A DNA stretch of 64,000 nucleotides, taken from Palsa-504 sp963744575 (GTDB lineage: Bacteria; Actinomycetota; Actinomycetes; Streptosporangiales; Streptosporangiaceae). The stretch is taken from positions 3,091-67,090 of the forward strand of contig CAVUUF010000020.1 in assembly GCA_963744575.1 (NCBI GenBank), written 5' to 3'. Below, piece by piece: positions 26,727-34,587 of the stretch. Both the position numbers and the translations under genes were made by a program. The notes beneath the pieces are model-generated. The model was not told where the DNA came from and ran no database searches. It saw only the letters and a program-made list of their open reading frames with translations. The number at the start of each line of letters is the position of its first letter. Positions within the stretch are counted from its first letter, which is position 1.

Positions 26727-26957
26727 ATGCAGCCGCGGTGGCGAGCAGATCAAGACGGCTCATCCTGGCCGAAGGCGGCTTACAAGGTTGTCGGACAGCG
26801 TCGCGTGATCGGCATCCTCAACCTGGACTCACACGACGAGATGGACCGGGTCCTCATGGCCGGTCTGCCGATGGCGCATGTGCTGGAGTGGGAGGAGCTG
26901 CTTTCCGTGCGGGAGTACTCCGATTTCGCCGACGACGTGAAGCGGCGCTGGAAGTAA
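26727..26957 (+). CDS. Hypothetical fragment, muconolactone-isomerase-like end
   Basis: The last ~50 of 76 residues (VIGILNLDSHDEMDRVLMAGLPMAHVLEWEELLSV, then a KRRWK end) resemble the C-terminal half of small ferredoxin-like fold proteins of the muconolactone isomerase/YciI kind. The first ~25 residues do not match and overlap the broken end of the translocase gene, so this is probably a 5'-truncated remnant brought in with the IS material. Confidence 0.35.
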   Translation: MQPRWRADQDGSSWPKAAYKVVGQRRVIGILNLDSHDEMDRVLMAGLPMAHVLEWEELLSVREYSDFADDVKRRWK

Positions 26958-27169
26958 ATAGCAGAGCGACGCCCGGCCTGGTCGGCTGGTCATCCGAATT
27001 ACAGCCGATGACCGGTCCATTCCGGAGCTGGTAGTGCGGGATCAGCAAGAACCCAGTTTCCAGCCGGTCATCCTGCAGGCGGAAATGTGGGTGGCCTCCC
27101 CCGAACCCGCCGTAGGAGTATTCACGCCAGCCGGAACCCGTCCAGGGCGCCTCCGGCGTCACTACGTGA

Positions 27170-28186
27170 TCCAAAGCCGCGAAGGAGGGGTTCAGCCTGC
27201 AGGGCAACGCCAAGACCATCGAGGGCCAGCGGCACCCGGACCGGGACGCGCAGTTCCGCTACATCAACGAGCAGGTCAAGGCCCACCAGGGCGCCGCGGA
27301 CCCGGTGATCAGCGTGGACACCAAGAAGAAAGAGCTGGTCGGCGAATTCAAGAACGCAGGCCGGGAATGGCGGCCCAAGGGCCAGCCTGTGGCTACCCGC
27401 ACGCATGACTTCCCCGGGGACAGCGCGGGCAAGGCGGTGCCGTACGGGGTCTATGACCTCACCGCTGATGCCGGCTGGGTGTCCGTCGGCACCGACCATG
27501 ACACCGCCGCCTTCGCCGTAGAGTCGATCCGCCGCTGGTGGAAGGCGGCCGGGAGCAGCGACTACCCCCTGGCCCGGCGGCTGCTGATCACCGCGGACGC
27601 GGGCGGCTCCAACGGTTACCGCACCCGCGCGTGGAAGGCCGAGCTGGCCGCGCTGGCCGTGGAGACCGGGCTGGAGATCACCTGCTCCCACTTCCCGCCC
27701 GGCACCTCCAAGTGGAACAAGGTGGAGCACCGGCTGTTCTCCCATATCACGATGAACTGGCGGGGACGGCCGCTGACCAGCCACGAGGTCATCGTGCAGA
27801 CCATCGCTGCGACCACGACCCGCACCGGGCTGCGGGTGCGCGCCGAACTGGACACCGGCGCCTACGACACCGGGATCAAGGTCAGCGACCGGCAGATGGA
27901 TGCCCTGCCGCTGACCCGCCACGACTGGCACGGCGACTGGAATTACACCCTCCGTCCCGAGGACTACGACCAGGCCGCCGGCGCCCCCGATCCGTTCGAC
28001 CAGCCCAGCCCTGACCTGGCCTGGCTGTGCCACCCAGCCCTGACCGGGCTATCCGCCCGGGAATGGGACGCCCTGATCACCACGCTGATGACGCTGCATG
28101 ACCAGCGGCGCGAAGCGGACCTGGACAAGCGCCGCGGTCACCGCCCGCGGCTGCCGCCCCGGCGCCGGGCGCCGCCCCGTCTTTAG
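27170..28186 (+). pseudogene. ISAzo13-type transposase, N-terminally truncated
   Basis: In frame from 27170 (a TGA lies at 27167): GFSLQGNAKTIEGQRHPDRD, ISVDTKKKELVGEFKNAGREW, HDFPGDSAGKAVPYGVYDL, LLITADAGGSNGYRTRAWK and TSKWNKVEHRLFSHIT are hallmarks of the ISAzo13 (Rhodopirellula-type) DDE transposase; D in SVDTK, D in TADAGG and E in KVEHR are the likely catalytic acids. About 338 codons remain; the N-terminal ~80-100 residues with the helix-turn-helix are missing. No terminal inverted repeats were recognised. Confidence 0.75.
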
Positions 28187-28240
28187 GAGACCGGTGGTCG
28201 TGTCAAGGGCGATCGCCTGACGGCGTGCGGTGGCAGGAAG

Positions 28241-28302
28241 ACGGGACCTCTGGTAGATCGGGGTCAATCCGTCACGATCGTCCCGGACACCGGAGGTCCC
28301 GT
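28241..28302 (+). promoter_or_regulatory. Inverted repeat hiding the ribosome binding site of the IS4 transposase
   Basis: ACGGGACCTCTGG at 28241-28253 can pair with CCGGAGGTCCCGT at 28290-28302 (12 of 13 positions). The right arm contains the GGAGG ribosome binding site and touches the TTG start at 28302. In a read-through transcript this hairpin would block translation, a common protection of IS elements from outside transcription. Confidence 0.5.
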
Positions 28303-29960
28303 TGCGTACTCAGTCTGCCACCACCACGATCACCCGCGCCGTTACCGTCGCCGCGGGGATATTCGCCCCGGGCCACCTGGGCGAATTAACGCAGTACCTG
28401 CCGTTCGAGCTGGTCGATGACACCCTGGAGCAGACCAAGACGGTGCAGCGCCGGCTCCGGGATCTGCCGTCCCGGGTCGGGGTGTACTTCGTGCTGGCGC
28501 TGGGGATGTACCCCCGGCTGGGCTACGCGCGGGTCTGGGCCAAGCTGACCGCCGGGCTGGCCGGGATGGCCGTGCCGTGCCCGTCGGAGAAGGCGCTGCG
28601 GGACCTGCGCCGGCGGCTCGGCCCGGCGCCGCTGAAGGCCCTGTTCGAGGTGGTCGCCGGGCCGCTGGCCCAGCCCGGCACGCCGGGAGTGCGGTTCGGC
28701 GGGCTGCGCACGGTCGCCTTCGACGGCTGCAACTCGCTCAAGGTCCCCGACACGAGCCGCAACCGCTGCTGGCTGGGCCGGATCCGGTACCGGATGGGTT
28801 TTGCCGGGTATCCCACGCTGCGGCTGATGACGCTGGCCGAGACCGGCACCCGCGGCCTGCTCGGCGCCGCGCTGGGGTCGGCGGCCGACCGGGACGAGGC
28901 CACCGTGGCCCGGCGGCTGCTGCCGCTGCTGCGCGCGGGCATGCTCATCTTGCTGGACCGGGCCTTTGACGCCAACGCGTTCCTGGGCGAGGTCGCGGCC
29001 ACCGGCGCGCTGCTGCTGGCGCGCGCCAAGTCCACCCGCCACCCCTACGTCCTGGGCCACCTGCCCGACGGCTCCTACCTGTCGCACCTGGGCGGGCTGG
29101 CGGCCCGGATCATCGAAGCCACCCTGACGATGACCGGCGCCGACGGCAGCCGGGTCCGCGACGGCTACCGGCTGATCACCACGCTGATGGACCACCGCCG
29201 GTTCCCGGCCGCCGCGGTGGTCCGGCTCTACCACGAGCGCTGGGAAATCGAGTCCGCCTACTTCGCGCTGCGGCACACCCTGCTCGGCGGCCATGTCCTG
29301 CGCTCGGGTGACCGGCCCGGCCTGGAGCAGGAGACCTGGGCCCTGCTCACGCTGTACCAGCTGCTGCGGATGGCCATGGTGGACGCGGTGGAAACCTGCC
29401 CGGGCACCGACCCGGACCGGGCCAGCTTCACCACCGCGATGGAAGCCGCCAAAGACCAGCTCACCGCCGCCGCCGGGATCTGCCCGGACGGCCCAGCCGA
29501 CCTGCCCGGCACGATCGGCCGGGCCGTGCTGGCCACGCTGCTGCCCGCCCGCCGCCCCCGGTACAGCGCCCGCAAGGTCAAATGCGCCACCTCCCGGTAC
29601 CTCAACCGCGACGACGGCCGCCCGGCCCGCCCCGCCGCCATCACCGCGATCGACATCGCCATCCTCACCCCGCCCGTCGACCTGAAGCCCGGCAGGACCC
29701 ACCGCGACCGCCGCAGCACACCCCGGCCGCCTCAGCCGCCCACCCGCCGCGAGCGGGTCACCGCGATCATCACCAGCCAGCCCCCGCGCGAGTGGAGCGG
29801 CCACGACCTGGCCGTCCTGCTCGACGTCAAACCCCGGAACATGCTCACCCAGCTCGGCGAATGGGCACGGCTGGGCTTCTTCACCCGCACCGGCTTCGGC
29901 ACCTACAAACTCAACACGCCGCCCTCCGGTACCCCATCGACAAACCCGCCCGATCCTTAA
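28302..29960 (+). CDS. IS4-family transposase
   Basis: 552 residues, apparently intact. The N-terminal domain (ELTQYLPFELVDDTLEQT) is of the IS4 N-terminal type. The DDE residues are D in VAFDGCNSLKV, D in LILLDRAFDANAFL, and E in YHERWEIESAYFALR, which carries the Y-x2-R-x3-E signature of IS4. The ~120 residues after the catalytic domain end in a winged-helix-like segment (WSGHDLAVLLDVKPRNMLTQL). The start is TTG after GGAGG (28292-28296). I could not identify its terminal inverted repeats; the right end is probably shortly after 29960. Confidence 0.85.
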   Translation: MRTQSATTTITRAVTVAAGIFAPGHLGELTQYLPFELVDDTLEQTKTVQRRLRDLPSRVGVYFVLALGMYPRLGYARVWAKLTAGLAGMAVPCPSEKALRDLRRRLGPAPLKALFEVVAGPLAQPGTPGVRFGGLRTVAFDGCNSLKVPDTSRNRCWLGRIRYRMGFAGYPTLRLMTLAETGTRGLLGAALGSAADRDEATVARRLLPLLRAGMLILLDRAFDANAFLGEVAATGALLLARAKSTRHPYVLGHLPDGSYLSHLGGLAARIIEATLTMTGADGSRVRDGYRLITTLMDHRRFPAAAVVRLYHERWEIESAYFALRHTLLGGHVLRSGDRPGLEQETWALLTLYQLLRMAMVDAVETCPGTDPDRASFTTAMEAAKDQLTAAAGICPDGPADLPGTIGRAVLATLLPARRPRYSARKVKCATSRYLNRDDGRPARPAAITAIDIAILTPPVDLKPGRTHRDRRSTPRPPQPPTRRERVTAIITSQPPREWSGHDLAVLLDVKPRNMLTQLGEWARLGFFTRTGFGTYKLNTPPSGTPSTNPPDP

Positions 29961-30434
29961 CTTCGCGGCTTTGCTACGTGATCGGCTGCGCCGACCCTGG
30001 ACAGAACCCGCCTGCCGTACGGTCCGGCAGCAGTCGGGTTCGAGGGAGGGTCTGGGCAGGGCAGCAACGAAGTTGGCGCACCCGGTGCAGATGCGGAAAT
30101 GGTGACCAGGACCAGGGCGGCGAGGTGCAGTGCGCAGTGCACGACTGGGAGCCACGCTGGGAGCCATACGAACGAACGACTTCCCGATTGTCCGGACTTC
30201 CATGAACAGCCGACAGGAAAGCGCCCGAGGTCACGGGTAGGGTCTGAGCAGGATCAACCCGGCCCCGGGCGTCCGGCGACGGTCCGCTGGTGGTGATCAG
30301 GACCAGGGCGCCGCGATGCGGCCGTCGTGTGTGGCCGTAAACGACGCGTCGAGCCGACCGGCTAGCCACGCCTCCCGATGATTGATGCGGGACCGCCAGG
30401 CGGGTTACCCTGACCATGTTGCCGCGCGGATTCG
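29961..30434. other. Non-coding stretch with imperfect repeats
   Basis: No gene is recognised. Two blocks about 190 bp apart are similar: GAGGGAGGGTCTGGGCAGG (about 30041) with GGTAGGGTCTGAGCAGG (about 30238), and GGTGACCAGGACCAGGGCG (about 30104) with GGTGATCAGGACCAGGGCG (about 30293). Confidence 0.4.
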
Positions 30435-30650
30435 ATGAGCTCAGCACCTGCACTTGTCTACCGGAGGAGGCCCGATGTCTCGAACTTCGCCGAAGTTCGC
30501 TGCGGCGCAGAAACAGGGGTTCCGGTGCTTCGTCGGCAACTCAATTATGCTGACATCTGGCTTTCGTATGTATTTCGAGGGCAGTCCGCCTCTATCGCTT
30601 CGGCAGGAAAGAAGCATGACATGAGCCAGGAGACTTTCGCCAGGCAATAG
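30435..30650 (+). CDS. Possible small ORF ahead of the membrane peptide gene
   Basis: Two overlapping readings compete. One runs from ATG 30435 to TAG 30648-30650 (71 residues), whose stop lies in the ribosome binding site of the next gene. The other starts at ATG 30475 with a good GGAGGAGG 5 bases upstream and ends at 30624 (49 residues). Neither resembles a known family. The strong ribosome binding site suggests that at least one is or was translated. Confidence 0.25.
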   Translation: MSSAPALVYRRRPDVSNFAEVRCGAETGVPVLRRQLNYADIWLSYVFRGQSASIASAGKKHDMSQETFARQ

Positions 30651-30661
30651 GAGGTAAACCC

Positions 30662-30802
30662 TTGGTAGGGAAGATCGTGGGCTGGATTGTGGGGATCTTG
30701 ATTATCGTATGGATCATCTCCGATCCAGCTGGAGCTGGCGCGGACGTGCACGCATGGGTCACGGACATAATTAGTTTCTTCACGCATCTCGCCCACGGCT
30801 GA
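30662..30802 (+). CDS. 46-residue single-pass membrane peptide
   Basis: TTG start at 30662, six bases after a near-perfect AGGAGGT (30649-30655). The product begins LVGKIVGWIVGILIIVWIIS, a hydrophobic helix, then DPAGAGADVHAWVTD and an amphipathic end IISFFTHLAHG. Length, single membrane helix and ribosome binding site make a real small protein likely; it resembles small uncharacterised membrane peptides I recall from actinomycete genomes. Function unknown; it lies in the cargo end of the integrative element. Confidence 0.6.
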   Translation: MVGKIVGWIVGILIIVWIISDPAGAGADVHAWVTDIISFFTHLAHG

Positions 30803-30870
30803 GACGTCATAGGCAGGGCCAGGCGGGAGCCTGCCCGGACCGGCCGCGGACCATCCCCTGCAAGGTGCGG

Positions 30871-30993
30871 TGACAGCAACAGCAGCGACTGACGGCGACT
30901 AGCAGCAACACAGAACACTCGCCCGATTCGCTGCAACTTGGCGTATGCCACGCCTGAAAAGCAGACGATCGAGGATCAGCGCCGGGGTACCGT
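30871..30993 (+). repeat. Imperfect duplicated block, copy 1
   Basis: Starts TGACAGCAACAGCAGC and contains CAACTTGGCGTATG, GCCTGAAAA and GACGATCG. The same order recurs at 31612-31743. Together they flank the DUF1648-like remnant. Confidence 0.5.
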
Positions 30994-31162
30994 GTCTGTT
31001 GCCCGATAATGCTGCCAAGCCGCTGGACAAGACCGTCCATGCGGACAGCTGTGGGATGTCGGCCCAGCGCACGCACCGCGACGGACGGTTTTGGACGAGG
31101 TGCCTACTCCTATGGATCAGAAGGTTGAGTGGGTAACTTGAATTGGAGGCCAGAAGGCGAAG

Positions 31163-31600
31163 ATGAACCTCATGATACTGATCATCGATAGCCTCCTGCT
31201 GTTGGGAATGGTCGGCGTCTCCCTCTACGGTGCCTCTGCTTTGCCGCCGGGGGCGCGGGTACCTATCCACCTCGGCCCCGGCTCGCACAACAACTGGGTC
31301 CCTAAGAACATCGTAACTATTCGGAAGTCCTGTGGTCCGGTTCACGTTTACCCTGGTAGGCGCGGTCCAACCCACCCCCAGCCACACGATTTCCGAATAC
31401 GTACAGAACATCGGCCTTACCATGTTGCCCGGGGGCGGCGCTGTGGTCTACGCGATACTGGTCATTACGGCCCGGAGTGAGCAGGCCAACGGTTGGGATC
31501 CGGGACTGCGATCGGCTTACGGTAGCGCTTGTGGTGATACTGATCACCCAGGTGGGCGCGCTCCGGGTCGCGCTCAACCGCGGCGGTCGCGAGTAGTCCG
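31163..31600 (+). pseudogene. DUF1648-like membrane protein, frameshifted
   Basis: The ATG at 31163 follows an AAGGCGAAG site. MNLMILIIDSLLLLGMVGVS is a membrane helix, followed by LPPGARVPIHLGPGSHNNWV, the DUF1648/SdpI-like motif (P..VPIH.G..G..N.W.PK). After KNI near 31315 the frame changes; VVRFTFTLVGAVQPTPSH and GGGAVVYAILVITARS (helix) follow in the next frame to about 31480, and LTVALVVILITQVGALRVAL in a third. At least two shifts, so not functional as read. Confidence 0.55.
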
Positions 31601-31611
31601 CTAACTACGGC

Positions 31612-31743
31612 TGACAGCAACAGCAGCAGCCAACGCCAGGCGTCAGCGGTCGGCGGCACCCAGAGACACGTACACGTCACGCGACAACTCGGGGTATGTC
31701 CGGCCTGAAAAACGGACGGTCGGAGAGTCATCCGGCCCGGTGT
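31612..31743 (+). repeat. Imperfect duplicated block, copy 2
   Basis: Shares TGACAGCAACAGCAGC, CAACTCGGGGTATG, GCCTGAAAA and GACGGTCG with 30871-30993 in the same order and orientation, ending 12 bp before the right arm-type site. Confidence 0.5.
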
Positions 31744-31755
31744 GGTCCAAGAACG

Positions 31756-31781
31756 CCGTGCCATTAGCGTGCCATTAACCC
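31756..31781 (+). repeat. Candidate integrase arm-type site, right
   Basis: Two GTGCCATT units at 31758 and 31769, flanked by CC and ACCC, matching 22119-22144 at 24 of 26 positions and lying 80 bp inside the right core in the same orientation. Confidence 0.55.
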
Positions 31782-31861
31782 TGGTAAAGAGTGGTATCTC
31801 ATGGCCGCTCGCGGACAGCCAGCTTCGCAGCTCAGAGCACGTGAAAGCCCCGGAAGGCACC

Positions 31862-31906
31862 GATTCCCAAGCTGATATGCGGGTTCGATTCCCGTCACCC
31901 GCTCCA
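31862..31906 (+). repeat. Right attachment core (3' half of tRNA-Gly CCC)
   Basis: 45 bases, identical to 21994-22039 except that one G is missing in the variable region (GATATGC instead of GATAGTGC). Again no tRNA 5' half lies upstream. Confidence 0.85.
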
Positions 31907-32633
31907 GACTACGAATCCGCAGCTCAACCGGCCTATTCGCGGTGACCGGACTTATCCCGCGAGACGCCTGATTGTGTCGCGTCGCTGCGTGCCAGATCGG
32001 CCAGCGGTACGCTTTGACGCGGGACGCTTTCAGCTCTCGCCGCGCCATCCTGTCGAGCGTCACGGCCAGCTGCCATTCCCCTTCCTCGCGGGTATGAAGA
32101 TAGATCCTCGCCGCGCGAGTCGAGGATGGCCCATCCGGTTCATCAGCTTATCCAGCGAGGCGTCTGCTTCGGAACTGGAAGGGAACGGTTTACCAACCAT
32201 GCTCAATGGGTCAGCCTGACTACCGGCCGACGGTGGCATCTTCCCTCGTCACTGCGATTTTTCGTTCTCTTCGCCGTATTATGCTTGCATCTGATGCAAG
32301 CATAATGGATGCAACATCTTCGCGTCTGACACAACACTGTCCTGTCACGGCCGTCCTGGCCTGCGGGTTCGCTCCGTCCCGGCGCTCACCGTCCTGCTGA
32401 ACCCAGACCTCTGTCCCTTACGGCACTGCCCTCACGCCAGACCCGGAATGTTGCATCGATTGTCCGGCTCGCGGCCACCGCGTCCAGGGCGCACCCTGCG
32501 GTCGCGTCGCACGCGATCGGCTTCGCCGACCCTAGACCTGGTTAGATGCTCCCGAAGCTGACATGAAGCGAGCCGGCGATGACCGGCGACCGTCGCCGGG
32601 CTGTATTCGGAACCGCTGGCCTAGTCTTTCAGC
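31907..32633. other. Intergenic region right of the element
   Basis: 727 bp without a recognisable gene. It contains the palindrome at 32278-32306 and, near 32512, GATCGGCTTCGCCGACC, a near copy of a sequence at about 29980 just after the IS4 transposase. Confidence 0.4.
32278..32306. promoter_or_regulatory. Perfect 13-bp inverted repeat, operator-like
   Basis: ATTATGCTTGCAT (32278-32290), spacer CTG, then ATGCAAGCATAAT (32294-32306). It is AT-rich against its surroundings, and GGATGCAAC follows at once as a partial extra half-site. Symmetry and spacing look like a binding site for a dimeric repressor; a toxin-antitoxin type operator is one possibility. No cognate gene is intact next to it. 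Confidence 0.45.
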
Positions 32634-32828
32634 ATGGCGGCATCCCTCGATGAGCTTCCCAAGATCGGCGCACCGGCGACCCGCGCTCTAACCAACGCGG
32701 GCTACACATCCTTGCGTCAGCTCGCCGGTGTCCCGCGCGCGGAACTGGCCAAACTCCATGGCCTGGGCCCCAAAGCCCTTCGGATCATTGAAGACAACCT
32801 GGCCAGGCAAGGCCTTCGTCTCAGCTGA
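32634..32828 (+). CDS. Small helix-hairpin-helix protein
   Basis: 64 residues, essentially one helix-hairpin-helix domain: LPKIGAPATRALTNAGYTSL and LAKLHGLGPKALRIIEDNL, with the GIG/GLG hairpins at LPKIGAP and LHGLGPKA. The fold resembles the RNA polymerase alpha C-terminal or RadA/Rad51 N-terminal HhH units, which bind DNA non-specifically or mediate protein contacts. It stands alone, without operon neighbours. No strong ribosome binding site is seen. Confidence 0.7.
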   Translation: MAASLDELPKIGAPATRALTNAGYTSLRQLAGVPRAELAKLHGLGPKALRIIEDNLARQGLRLS

Positions 32829-33006
32829 CATCCCAGCGCCAGGCACATAACAAGATCGGCGCTCATGATAACTGGCTGCGAATCTGTCCGCACGCACGGC
32901 TACCGACCGATGAGTCCTGCTTCGCCGCGTCGTCTGCATCGTGGGGCACGACAGCACTTCTCCACGCAAAACTGTGCGGAACCAGAGGAATCGGAGATCA
33001 GCCACC

Positions 33007-33484
33007 ATGACCGAGGAGACTGTCAGCGCGACGACCACGATCAGCACATCGGCCGAAACCGTGTTCGCGGTGCTTGCCGACCCATCCCGGCATGCCGCTA
33101 TTTGACGGCACCGGCCGGGTTCGCGACTCCCTCGATGGCCAACGGCTAACCGGCTCGGGTCAGATCTTCCGGGTGGCCATGTACCACGACGGCCACCCGG
33201 ACGGCAGCTACGAGATGGCCAGCCGGGTCCTCGCGTTCGAGCCACCACGCGTCATTTCGTGGGAGCCGGGCTATGTGTCACCGGCAACAGGCAAGCTAGA
33301 GTTCGGCGGCTGGATCTGGCGTTACGACCTGACCCCGCTTGGTCCAGACGAGACCAAGGTCACACTCTCCTATGACTGGTCGGCGGTAGGGCCGATTCCC
33401 CGCCAGCGCATTCAGTTCCCGCCGTTCACTCCAGACCATCTCGACAACTCGCTGAGCCACTTGGCCGCGATCGTTGCGCGCTAA
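33007..33484 (+). pseudogene. SRPBCC (AHSA1/polyketide cyclase-like) protein, frameshifted
   Basis: The ATG at 33007 opens MTEETVSATTTISTSAETVF and VLADPSRHAAI, then stops at TGA 33104. Dropping one T in ATTTGACGG (about 33103) continues as DGTGRVRDSLDGQRLTGSG, FRVAMYHDGHPDGSYEM, FEPPRVISWEPG and LEFGGWIWRYDLTPLGPDET to a stop at 33484. The single insertion breaks an otherwise complete ~158-residue START-like domain protein that would bind a small hydrophobic ligand. Confidence 0.75.
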
Positions 33485-33489
33485 CGACG

Positions 33490-33957
33490 TCCCCGGCCGC
33501 CTCAGGCTCGGGCCGCGAATGGGCCCACAAGCTGGTGCTATCCCATGGCACCGCGAAGGCCCGCATTGCGCGGTTGCATTTGGGTTGCAGTTCACCGCCG
33601 TGCGGTGCCGTCCAGGGCAGACCGATCAGGCGTATGAGCGCCAGGTGCAGGCAGTAGAGGCGCCGACGCGCCCGTTCGGTTTCGGTCAGCTCGCCGCGCC
33701 CGTACCCGCGCATGAAGGCGGCCGGGTCGCCGAACGCGGGCAGCTGGATGGCGGCGAAACCACCCTCGATCAGGGGGTCGCCGTAAAACGCCCGCTCATG
33801 GTCGATGATGCTCACGATCGTCCCGTCGCGGATCATGACATTGCTGTCCAGCAGGTCCCACTCGACGAACCGCGGGTCGGTCACCTCGTCCAGGCAGCCC
33901 GCGTTTTCGGCCAGCACGCCGCGCACCATGTCGTAGTCCCAGCCTGCGTAGGGGGGC
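33490..33957 (-). pseudogene. Aminoglycoside-phosphotransferase-family fragment
   Basis: Contains the C-terminal half of an APH-type kinase: PPYAGWDYDMVRGVLAENAG, FVEWDLLDSNVMIRDG (catalytic loop, with Glu where the family often has His before the D-x4-N), SIIDHERAFYGDP (the Mg-binding IDHE/DFD element) and AFMRGYGRGELTETE. The N-lobe with the ATP site is absent; the sequence joins the lamin-tail remnant at about 33957. Confidence 0.65.
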
Positions 33958-34258
33958 CGTGCCCGGTGCGGATCTTGACGTAGCTGTGAGCGCCGAGGGT
34001 ATAGGTGGCGAACTTGAAGACATGCCCGGCGGCGCCGCGCAGCGTCCAGTTGGTGAGGCTGATCTTTGAGCTGGAGGTGCTGCATAGCCGGACCCACTCG
34101 GCGTTCAGGCTAGGGTTGGAGCCGGTGTCCGGGCCGGGTGAGTCGTAGTAGATCTCGTATATCTGAATGCGATGGCCGGTGGCCAGCGCCGGGGTGGACG
34201 GCAGCACGGTGAGCGCGGCGATGGCCACGGCGGCGAGTACGGTCAACCCAGCTGCCAT
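33955..34258 (-). pseudogene. Secreted lamin-tail-domain protein, C-terminally truncated
   Basis: From the ATG at 34258: a signal peptide (MAAGLTVLAAVAIAALTV, PALA) and a lamin-tail domain start (IQIYEIYYDSPGPDTGSN, LNAEWVRLCSTS, SLTNWTLRGAAGHVFKF, YTLGAHSYVKIRTGHG). Similarity stops at about 33960, where phosphotransferase sequence begins, so the domain lacks its last strands. It probably arose from a deletion that fused two unrelated genes. Confidence 0.65.
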
Positions 34259-34297
34259 CACGGCATACCCGCCATGATTTCCCAGAAGGAGCACGTC

Positions 34298-34507
34298 ATG
34301 CAGCTCAGTGCGCGCAACCAGATCCCAGCCCGTGTCGCGAGCATCAACGCCGGTGAGGCTATAGCCAACGTCGAGCTCGACGCCAACGGCGTCCGGCTGG
34401 TGGCCTCCATCACCGTAGAAGCGGTCCGCCAGCTCGGCCTGACCGAAGGCAGCAATGTCACCGCCGTGATCAAGGCATCAGACGTGATACTGGCCAGCGG
34501 CGACTGA
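34298..34507 (+). CDS. Molbindin (Mop-like molybdate-binding protein)
   Basis: 69 residues, a single TOBE/Mop domain: SARNQIPARVASINAGEAIA, VRLVASITVEAVRQLGLTEG and NVTAVIKASDVILAS. Such proteins oligomerise and store or buffer molybdate in the cytosol. AGAAGGAG precedes the ATG. It lies 40 bp from the divergent lamin-tail remnant. A functional link to the molybdenum hydroxylase at the start of the window is plausible, although 30 kb and a mobile element separate them. Confidence 0.85.
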   Translation: MQLSARNQIPARVASINAGEAIANVELDANGVRLVASITVEAVRQLGLTEGSNVTAVIKASDVILASGD

Positions 34508-34587
34508 AGCCATCAGGCATCGCCCCCATCAATTACGGGACTGGCGTCGCCGCGCGGCGTCAGCCCTACGGGCAGGCACCTACCCGG

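Larger units (their letters stand above)
21994..31906. mobile_element. Decayed actinomycete integrative element (pSAM2-like) at a tRNA-Gly site
   Basis: Direct repeats of a tRNA-Gly(CCC) 3' half bound about 9.9 kb. From left to right on the minus strand lie a tyrosine integrase next to the left repeat, an excisionase, a RepSA-like initiator, a small zinc-ribbon protein and an FtsK/SpoIIIE translocase, which is the usual core order of such elements. Integrase, Rep, zinc-ribbon and translocase genes each carry frameshifts or a stop. The right half is invaded by ISAzo13-like and IS4-like sequences and ends with small remnants. Autonomous mobility is unlikely. Confidence 0.85.

Noticed and set aside
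26854..27219. Minus-strand open frame (PWTGSGWREYSYGGFGGGHPH)
   Set aside because: No recognisable family, no ribosome binding site, and it crosses the broken end of the ISAzo13 transposase.
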